Assembly: GCA_937967775.1 (NCBI GenBank)
Contig: CALCJH010000053.1
Coordinates: forward strand, 1 to 6,975
Reading direction: 5' to 3'
DNA: 6,975 nt
Source of the DNA: an uncultured bacterium
GTDB taxonomy: Bacteria; Armatimonadota; UBA5829; DSUL01
In this document: positions 1-5,967 of the stretch, one piece after another
Layout: each line of letters begins with the position of its first letter
Position numbering within the stretch: position 1 is the stretch's first letter
Notes under the pieces: generated by a model
Databases searched by the model: none
What the model was told of the DNA's origin: nothing
Seen by the model: only the letters and a program-made list of their open reading frames with translations
Translations under genes and position numbers: made by a program

Positions 1-3000
1 GACCGCCAGAACAGCCACAGCCTGTCGTAGGACAGCGGCCCGCCGAACGTCGCCGGGAATACGCTGCGGTCCACATTGTGAAGCGGCCGCAACGTCTTCT
101 CCATAAACCCGAACGGAGCCGTCGCCGCCTGCGACCCGCTGCTCAGGACCCATGTCTGAGGCGTGTAATCCGCCACCACGCGGTCCTTGACCGGCAAAGG
201 CTTCTCGAACTTAACCGTCCCCGCCGAGGCATCCAGGACCACCCGGCCATACCGGTCCGCGAACGCCTGGCTGACTCGCGAGGTATCGTATATCACCAGG
301 CCGGTCTCATCGTCCACCTGCCGCGGAGCATCGCTGATGATATCCGGGCCGGCAAACGTGTTCGCGGCCGGGTCCCATCGCCAGACGGCGATGACCGGAT
401 ACTCCGAAGTGTCGCGGCCCGATGGCCGCCGCCAGGCCAGATGCGCGCTGCGGTACAACCCGATGGACGCCGTATCCCGCACGAGCTCCTCATTGAAGAC
501 ACGCGCCAGCGGCTGGATGGACAGCGAGCTTCCCGAGACCCGGTAGCGCGAAAGCAACAGCGAGGCATTACCGCGATTCCGCACAATGCCGCTGTAGACC
601 ACGTCCACGCAGTCCATCAGCTGCGGCGCGCCCGTGTTCATCGGGTCCGGACGGCGCAGCCCGGGACGGAAGATCCCCGCCGGCTCCGCCGCGGCTATCA
701 CCGAGGCCGGGATTACCAGCTGGGTGTCCGGACTCCAGGCGTTCGGGGCTCCCGCATTACTGTTGACCGTGTAAAACAGCCTGTATTGGCCGCCGAGGCT
801 GGAGTGCCAGAACACGAACAGCCGCGGCCCACGCACCAGGATGCGCGGAGAGAGTTTGGGTGTGGTGTAGTCCTGCGTGGGAATGGTCCTGATGCTGCCG
901 GTGTCCAACAATCCCTGAGAGTCGGCGCGGGCATAGAACAAGCGATACTCAGTCCGGACCGGCGCTCCGGGCGTTGTGGTCTTGTCCACCTGCCCCAAGA
1001 AGACAAACCAGGTCGCGCCGGACAGGATATCCTGTCCCACGCTGGGGCTGGTGAACTTGGCGGTGCTTGGCACAATGGTTCCCGGCAGGCCGTCCGGCTC
1101 GCCCGGGAAGAGCGACGCAAGCTGAGCCGGTTGAGGCCACGCCGTCCCGGCGTCCACAGGCGTCCACCACCGCGCCGGGCCGCCCGAGGGGATCTGCGGG
1201 ATAAAGCCGCCGGTGTTGGGGTCGAACTGCAGCACGGACCGGAAGATCCGCCACGGCTGACCCGGTGTGATGTCCGTCTCGCGGTTGCTGGTCCAGACCA
1301 GCGCCAGCGGACCGGTATTCACCGCCCCCGGAGGACCGCTCCAGACCCGGTAGGCCGCCGGCTGCGCGTTACCCCATCGCGGCTGAGACGGATCCGGCAT
1401 ATCCACGTTCGGCAGCGAACCCTCCGTCACACCACCTGTCAGACGCCCCTCGCGCACCGTCACCGTAAGAGTCATCGAAGGCGATGTGACAGGATTGCCG
1501 ATGTTCATCCCGTCCGGCCGCCGGGCCACGATGGGCACCACCTGGGAATAGGTCCCGGAGGGTGTCCCGATGGGCACCCGCACCGAGATGAGCGGGAGCA
1601 CCGGTTTCGGGATGTCCGTTCCCGGCGGACTGCTATTCACCAGCGCCTCATACTGATACTGATCCGGCAGAGTCAGGGTCGTCGGCCCGAGCGCCCCCAC
1701 CAGAGGCTTGGACAGCACGTAGTTATATCCGTTCAGGGATAGCGGCAGGGAATTCGGGGCCGCCCCATGATACTGGGGATCCAGAGACGACACGATGTTG
1801 AACGCCGACAGGCCAAAGCCTTCGCCCGGATCCAGCGCCCCGTTGTTGTTGAAGTCCAGCGCCTGGACCTGCTCGCTGAACAGATGCCTGAGCTGCGGAG
1901 GCACCCACGGCGCCTGCACCGTATTCAGGATGCGAAGATCCACCAGGTTGACGTTACCATCGTTGCGGATGGTGAACGGCCGGAACAGCGACGCGGACGG
2001 GAATCCAGAGAACGGGATGAACTCGTCAGCCGGAGCCGAGATGCCGAACCCCACCGGCCGCTTCCCGATGTCAACCGTGCGCTCCTCGGCATACATATTG
2101 AAGTCCGGAAGCACTTCCACCGCGTAGAACCACTCGCGGTAGACTTCGGAGCCATCCAGAGGACGTCCCGTGACACGCTCATCTGCAAGGTCTAACTGCC
2201 CCGCAACGGTTCCCTGCGCGTTCGCGTCCACCCATGCCCGCACCCGGGTGCGGTAAGGCGCTGAGCCCGGCGGCTGGTATTTCGGCACTTCCGTGACCAG
2301 TTCCAGCGGGTCCGGCGTGACCCAGCGGGAGTCCGGCGGGCCCGCATCCGGGCCGCTGGTGGGCAACAGGGACGCCGCACCCCGCGTAGGATCCGCACCG
2401 TCCAACTTCTTGGTCACTACCAGACTTGTTGCCGGGAGGTCCGGATAATACTTGCTGCTGTTGATGTACCCGGGCGTCGCGCTGGTCTCCCAGGGGAGCT
2501 GGAAGAGCGGCGGGCCAGGAAACCGCATCTCGTTGCGTCCGACCCTCAGACTGCTGATGAGCGACTGAGGATTGTTCGGGCGCGTGTAGCCCAGCAGGCT
2601 GCGATCCGCCAGATAGACCAACTCCGGCCGGCTGTTAGCGCCGTGGCGGGCGGGGTCCGAGCGCAGAACCGGTATGGCGTTCGCCGGAACCTGACCGGCG
2701 CTCTCATCATACATCCCGTTAAAGCGGGTGCCGTAGTCATCCCGCCCCGGTTGGAACGGCCTGCCGGCCACGCCCTTCCATCCCGGTCCCACAAACCCCA
2801 GCGACGGGATGGAGATGGCCAGCGGGTTGTTGATGGTGAATAGGCGCGGCGGCGATGTCCGCCGGGCCGGGTCAATACTGCTGATGTCGTTGTCCTTGGG
2901 AACCGCGGCGGTCAGGGTCCGGCCTCTCTGACCCTGCTGCGCCTGCGTCTGCAGCTGCCCCGTAATGGTGTAGGACGCGCCCGGCGTCATCAGCTTGGTG

Positions 3001-5963
3001 GCATCCAGCACCCAGGCGAACTTGGCATAGTAGACAGTACCCGTCCTGCCATCCACCTCCACCTGCTTGGAGTACTGGGCGCTGGCGGTCTGGGTGGCAG
3101 TGAGCAGCGCTCCTGCCTCGCTCCCCTGACCCACATTCTGCATCCGGAAGCTAATGCGGGCGTTGCGGTTCTCGAACGTCCAGGCCAGCACATAGATGGT
3201 CTCGCCCCACTCGAAGGCCTGCGGAGGGGTACCGCGTGGATGGCGATTTGTGCGCCCTTCACTGTAGACCCCGCTCAGGTCGAAGTATCCTTCGGGATCG
3301 TTGTAGTCCTCCTGGCTGACTACCTCCAGGTCGAAATAGGCACTTCCGCCACTCTCGCTGTCATTGTATTCCTGTCCGGGCGGCTGCGAAGGGATGCTGG
3401 GGTCTCCGACCGGCCATCCAGCCCCGCCGTTGGCACGGCTGATGAACGCATACATCCGGCCGTCATCGCCGCCCACATACGCCCAGTGATCCGATACCGC
3501 CGGCGAAGAGAACACGGTATCCGCCAGGGTGTTCCAGCCCCAGACCTGCGGCGAGGCTGTGTCCAGCGACATCCCCACGAAGATGCCAGTCTGCGTGCCA
3601 AAGTAGGCTGCTTCCGGCACGGTGCCATCCCGGGTGACCGTGGCGGCTGACGAATAGATGGAACCCGGAGCCTGAAGCTTGACCTGCTCCGTGGGTCCGC
3701 TCATCGGCACCCGGTGCAGGAAACCGTCGGCGGAGCCGATGACCACGTAGGGCGTGCCTCCCACAATGGCCTTGGCGGGGGAGCTGTAGCGGAACGCTCC
3801 CGCAGTGGCGGTGGGATTGCCTGGAGGCGGCGTCCAGCCCGGAGCGGTGGGATACGGCCAGCCATCCGCCACTTTGCCGGAAGCCTTCTCCACTTTGTAG
3901 AGGCGCCCGCGCGCGGTGGCGAAGTAGACGAAGTTCCCGTCTACCATCGGGCTTGCCGTGACCGCGCCGATGTCTGTGATCTCCGTGTCGTCCTGCGCCT
4001 TCAACCCCTGCCAGCCTACCGTAGGCGATGCGCTCCCGATCGCCTCCAGCATGCCAACCTTACCCGTCACCGAACCGTAGAACAGCCGGCTGCCGTCAAT
4101 CGCCACCGTCCCGGCCATCCCACCCAGGGATTCCGCATCCATCTCGGAACTGGAGCGCCTCGTCGCAGGGAAGATCCAGCGCATGCGCGTGGTCCCGTCC
4201 GCGGAGCCGGCAGCATCCAGCGCGATGATCCGGCCGGCAGAGTTCGCTGCGAAGATGCGGTCCACCGTGCCACCCAGGGATGCGGCGGTAGGCGAAGCGT
4301 ATCCGAAGGGACCGATATGCTCGGGGATCAGGCGGATTGCATCAGCCACCACCTGCCGCGTCTTCGACGGGTTGCAGGCAGAGCCTGTGGCACGGGAAGT
4401 GAGGGTGACTTTGATGACCCCGTTTTTCGGCAGGAACGCCGTCCCACCCACGCGCACCCAGCGCCCGCCATTGGTGCCCGGCAGACAGTCGCAGGCCGGA
4501 GCATCCCCGCGCTCGCAGACATTCTGGTTCACCTGGATCGTTGCTTCGCCGGAATCCGACTCGACGCGGTAGCGCGCCGCCGTCAGACGCTCTTCGTCCG
4601 GCCGTACCGCCGGGATCCAAGCGTAGACGTTGTAATAATACTGGTCCAGGTCCTTGAACTCGTAAGATATGGTGTGCGTGTCCGCATTGGACGTAGCGGG
4701 AGCCGCCAGATATCCCTGCCCGAAGAAATCGTCGCCGGAGACCGGGACGGGGCTGAAACCGGAGGAAGACACATCCGGCGAGCTGTCATCCAGAGTCTTG
4801 CCCGGCCCCATCCAGCGGAGATCGCCGTTGATGGCGTTCAGCGCGTAGATCTGCCCGTCATCCGCCCCCACGAACACCGTGCGGCCTGCCGATGTGTTGA
4901 CGACCAGCGGCGACGAGAACACGCCCCCTGCAATCGGACCTTCGATGGGCGATCTGCGATCCGCCGGCGGCCGCGGATACTCCCACAGCGGACGGTTCAG
5001 CACAGTGTTGGAGGGATTACCCTGACGCCCCGGCCCGGCTTCCGCATCCACGCAGACGATGCGGCCGAACGTCACCTCGCCACCCGTCTCTGCGTCGGCG
5101 CTGCGGCCGGCCGGATCCCGGTCCACCATACCGAAGACCACCCCCTTGCGGGCTCCGTATGGCAGCCCGGATGCGGAGAACACCGCCGGGGAGCTGTAGA
5201 TGGAGCCCAGATCCTGAACGATGCGGATGGCATCCGCCGCCACGAAGCGACCCTTGTCCACGTACTCGAACCCGCTGTCGGGCTGTCCCGGAATGGGGAT
5301 GGAAATCTGCTGACGCGCCTCGGAAACGTTGGAAACCTCGATATAGCTGGAGTCATCCAGCAGGTAGGAACGCGAACCCAGCAGCACCCACTGACCGCCG
5401 GAGCCCTGATTGATTGTCTCGCGGGAGATCGTGCCATCCGCCTCGCGGATGGTATAGGTCACGTGTGACGAGTTGGTGACCGTGGCTGTGGAGGACGGGA
5501 ACCAGACAAACACCAGGTAACGCTGAGGCGAGGGCAGGCCATCCAGGTCCGGCATCCAGCGCGCGGTCGTCTTCGGGACGCCGGTGGAGTCCGGCGTCCA
5601 CACCGGGGCCAGGTAATAGTGCTCGTCATAGGCGTTCGGCGCAGGCTCGGCCAGCGTGCCTGAAGACACCCACGCGGACCCCTTCTGGAAGAGCGGCGGG
5701 GTTTTCGCCTCGTCGGCGTCATCCACCACCTGCTCCATCCATTTGCCTTCAGCCAGCGGCCAGGGGTAGGTCCAGACCAGCTCCAACCCTGCCAGACCCG
5801 GGCTCTGCGACCCCGTGGGATCCGGGTAGGCAAAGCCGGTGTTCGCGGGATCGCGATGTCGCTTCTGCCAGTCGTCGGCAAGCACGCCCTGGCAGGCGAG
5901 CATGAGCGCCAGCCCCGTCAGAGCCATCGACAGGATGATGCTTCGGATTCCTCTTGCGCTCAA
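1..5963 (-). CDS. Giant secreted PQQ-like beta-propeller protein with two golvesin-like domains (3' end outside window)
   Basis: I translated this frame codon by codon: it has no stop from 6059 to base 1, and an in-frame TAA lies at 6062-6060. With the TTG at 5963 as start it encodes at least 1,987 residues. Regions in order: signal peptide (1-29); start of a PQQ/BamB-type propeller with HRDPANTGF (36-44); golvesin-like domain 1 (about 79-249); propeller blades (252-384); golvesin-like domain 2 (about 390-546); more blades with SSP-type strands (555-855); an unrecognised beta-rich stretch (856-1327); an Ig/CARDB-like sandwich with RNDGNVNL (1331-1338), an EF-hand-type loop (1370-1381) and a typical closing strand VPIGTPSGTY (1463-1472); and a Trp-rich, sialidase-like region (from about 1530) still open at the edge. 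The protein is probably secreted and acts in binding or surface structure. Canonical quinoprotein dehydrogenase features, such as a vicinal disulfide, are not seen, so the propeller is unlikely to be a PQQ enzyme. The start is uncertain: no Shine-Dalgarno is clear, and an ATG at 5927 would remove the basic N-terminus. The reading frame is near certain, the propeller and golvesin calls are good, and the later domains are tentative. Confidence 0.93.
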   Translation of the reverse strand, partial: MSARGIRSIILSMALTGLALMLACQGVLADDWQKRHRDPANTGFAYPDPTGSQSPGLAGLELVWTYPWPLAEGKWMEQVVDDADEAKTPPLFQKGSAWVSSGTLAEPAPNAYDEHYYLAPVWTPDSTGVPKTTARWMPDLDGLPSPQRYLVFVWFPSSTATVTNSSHVTYTIREADGTISRETINQGSGGQWVLLGSRSYLLDDSSYIEVSNVSEARQQISIPIPGQPDSGFEYVDKGRFVAADAIRIVQDLGSIYSSPAVFSASGLPYGARKGVVFGMVDRDPAGRSADAETGGEVTFGRIVCVDAEAGPGRQGNPSNTVLNRPLWEYPRPPADRRSPIEGPIAGGVFSSPLVVNTSAGRTVFVGADDGQIYALNAINGDLRWMGPGKTLDDSSPDVSSSGFSPVPVSGDDFFGQGYLAAPATSNADTHTISYEFKDLDQYYYNVYAWIPAVRPDEERLTAARYRVESDSGEATIQVNQNVCERGDAPACDCLPGTNGGRWVRVGGTAFLPKNGVIKVTLTSRATGSACNPSKTRQVVADAIRLIPEHIGPFGYASPTAASLGGTVDRIFAANSAGRIIALDAAGSADGTTRMRWIFPATRRSSSEMDAESLGGMAGTVAIDGSRLFYGSVTGKVGMLEAIGSASPTVGWQGLKAQDDTEITDIGAVTASPMVDGNFVYFATARGRLYKVEKASGKVADGWPYPTAPGWTPPPGNPTATAGAFRYSSPAKAIVGGTPYVVIGSADGFLHRVPMSGPTEQVKLQAPGSIYSSAATVTRDGTVPEAAYFGTQTGIFVGMSLDTASPQVWGWNTLADTVFSSPAVSDHWAYVGGDDGRMYAFISRANGGAGWPVGDPSIPSQPPGQEYNDSESGGSAYFDLEVVSQEDYNDPEGYFDLSGVYSEGRTNRHPRGTPPQAFEWGETIYVLAWTFENRNARISFRMQNVGQGSEAGALLTATQTASAQYSKQVEVDGRTGTVYYAKFAWVLDATKLMTPGASYTITGQLQTQAQQGQRGRTLTAAVPKDNDISSIDPARRTSPPRLFTINNPLAISIPSLGFVGPGWKGVAGRPFQPGRDDYGTRFNGMYDESAGQVPANAIPVLRSDPARHGANSRPELVYLADRSLLGYTRPNNPQSLISSLRVGRNEMRFPGPPLFQLPWETSATPGYINSSKYYPDLPATSLVVTKKLDGADPTRGAASLLPTSGPDAGPPDSRWVTPDPLELVTEVPKYQPPGSAPYRTRVRAWVDANAQGTVAGQLDLADERVTGRPLDGSEVYREWFYAVEVLPDFNMYAEERTVDIGKRPVGFGISAPADEFIPFSGFPSASLFRPFTIRNDGNVNLVDLRILNTVQAPWVPPQLRHLFSEQVQALDFNNNGALDPGEGFGLSAFNIVSSLDPQYHGAAPNSLPLSLNGYNYVLSKPLVGALGPTTLTLPDQYQYEALVNSSPPGTDIPKPVLPLISVRVPIGTPSGTYSQVVPIVARRPDGMNIGNPVTSPSMTLTVTVREGRLTGGVTEGSLPNVDMPDPSQPRWGNAQPAAYRVWSGPPGAVNTGPLALVWTSNRETDITPGQPWRIFRSVLQFDPNTGGFIPQIPSGGPARWWTPVDAGTAWPQPAQLASLFPGEPDGLPGTIVPSTAKFTSPSVGQDILSGATWFVFLGQVDKTTTPGAPVRTEYRLFYARADSQGLLDTGSIRTIPTQDYTTPKLSPRILVRGPRLFVFWHSSLGGQYRLFYTVNSNAGAPNAWSPDTQLVIPASVIAAAEPAGIFRPGLRRPDPMNTGAPQLMDCVDVVYSGIVRNRGNASLLLSRYRVSGSSLSIQPLARVFNEELVRDTASIGLYRSAHLAWRRPSGRDTSEYPVIAVWRWDPAANTFAGPDIISDAPRQVDDETGLVIYDTSRVSQAFADRYGRVVLDASAGTVKFEKPLPVKDRVVADYTPQTWVLSSGSQAATAPFGFMEKTLRPLHNVDRSVFPATFGGPLSYDRLWLFWR
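3..1376 (-). other. Tryptophan-rich, sialidase-like repeat region of the giant protein (residues 1530-1987, open at edge)
   Basis: This region carries recurring aromatic strands: LALVWTSNR (1553-1561), ATWFVFLG (about 1650-1657), YRLFYAR, RLFVFWHSS then QYRLFYTV (about 1714-1731), HLAWRR (1841-1846) and RLWLFWR at the edge. The pairing of a -FVFW- strand with a following -YRLFYT- strand resembles BNR/sialidase-type propellers, but no Asp-box is seen. Near its end GRVVLD-x4-GTVKF-x10-VVADYTP (1906-1935) is a beta-hairpin type found in many surface and virion proteins. The fold call is tentative. Confidence 0.4.
1819..1856 (-). other. EF-hand-type calcium-binding loop (residues 1370-1381)
   Basis: Residues 1370-1381 read DFNNNGALDPGE: Asp at position 1, Asn at 3 and 5, Gly at 6, Leu at 8, Asp at 9 and Glu at 12. 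This is the full 12-residue EF-hand loop pattern. Similar D-x-N-x-(D/N)-G-x-x-DPGE loops are common in secreted bacterial proteins next to Ig-like domains and in dockerins. There is no second copy nearby, so it is not a dockerin pair. Calcium binding is inferred. Confidence 0.6.
4326..4796 (-). other. Golvesin-like domain 2 with a four-cysteine insertion (residues about 390-546)
   Basis: It opens TLDDSSPDV, then YYYNVYAWIP (442-451), a strand AARYRVESDSGEATIQVNQ, the hallmark GGRWVRVGG (499-507), a strand GVIKVTLTS and the closing VVADAIRLI (538-546). The order is the same as in domain 1, but the DNA and protein are well diverged, so this is an old duplication. Unlike domain 1 it has an extra cysteine-bearing loop before GGRW (Cys483, 491, 493) and Cys531 in SACNPSK. 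It sits between the second and third blade segments, again within the propeller. Confidence 0.72.
5217..5729 (-). other. Golvesin-like domain 1 (residues about 79-249)
   Basis: The stretch begins VVDDADEAK, in the place of the usual VDN-D opening. It then has HYYLAPVWTP (115-124), a strand RYLVFVWFP, VTYTIREADGT, the family hallmark GGQWVLLGS (189-197), SYIEVSNVS and the closing VAADAIRIV (241-249). This order matches the golvesin C-terminal-like domain as I remember it (YxV-x-W-P, YTV-x-GT, GGxWxxLGxxxF, VxADAVRxx). The known family is found on bacterial surface and secreted proteins, often beside xanthan lyase or peptidase domains, and is thought to bind other molecules. The domain is inserted between the opening strand of the propeller and its first full blade. 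Confidence 0.72.
5877..5963 (-). other. Signal peptide of the giant protein
   Basis: From the TTG start the protein reads M-SARGIRS (two Arg), then a hydrophobic core of about 20 residues (IILSMALTGLALMLACQGVL), then VLA followed by DD. This is a textbook Sec signal with cleavage expected after Ala29. Cys24 lies in LMLAC, but positions -3 (Met) and -2 (Leu) fit the lipobox poorly, so a lipoprotein is less likely. The basic n-region exists only if translation starts upstream of the ATG at 5927, which is the main argument for the TTG start. Confidence 0.75.
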
Positions 5964-5967
5964 TGGA

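Larger units (their letters stand above)
3399..5876 (-). other. PQQ/BamB-like beta-propeller region, interrupted by two inserted domains
   Basis: The mature protein opens with W32 and HRDPANTGF (36-44), then LELVWTYPW, the usual opening of PQQ-like propellers (W..fr.DP..TG...L.W). Blade-type segments follow: SIYSSPAVF (254-262), VFSSPLVV then GADDGQIYALNAINGDLRW (348-384), YASPTAAS then NSAGRIIALDAAG (555-584), GSVTGKVGMLEA (about 612-650), VTASPMVDG then ATARGRLYKVEKASGK (668-705), YSSPAKAIV then GSADGFLHRV (726-757), SIYSSAATV (768-776), and VFSSPAVSD then GGDDGRMYAFI (817-850). That is eight recognisable blade segments, consistent with one seven- or eight-bladed propeller. The blade pattern is x-SSP-strand, (V/Y)-V-x-G-(A/S)-x-D-G-x-(I/L/M)-(Y/H)-A. 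The function is inferred to be a scaffold or binding platform. Confidence 0.8.

Noticed and set aside
78..1742. Plus-strand open frame of 554 codons starting at a GTG
   Set aside because: It is codon-aligned antisense to the giant gene. It stays open only because the sense gene almost never uses TTA, CTA or TCA (a CTA codon ends it at 1740-1742). Its product is rich in Arg, His and Pro with no recognisable motif.
1767..3650. Plus-strand open frames at 1767-2195, 2643-2843 and 3240-3650
   Set aside because: All lie in the same antisense frame and end exactly at rare TTA, CTA or TCA codons of the giant gene.
3714..5468. Plus-strand open frame of 584 codons
   Set aside because: Same cause: exact codon-aligned shadow of the propeller region, ended by a TCA serine codon of the sense gene. 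Composition is unlike a real protein, while the opposite strand shows clear propeller and golvesin motifs.
3399..5876. PQQ-dependent dehydrogenase
   Set aside because: The blades are PQQ-like in pattern, but no vicinal disulfide or other quinoprotein active-site feature is visible, and two foreign domains interrupt the propeller. A non-catalytic BamB-like scaffold fits better.
5889..5963. Lipoprotein signal (LMLAC, Cys24)
   Set aside because: Met at -3 and Leu at -2 do not fit the lipobox, and a good signal peptidase I site (VLA before DD) follows five residues later.
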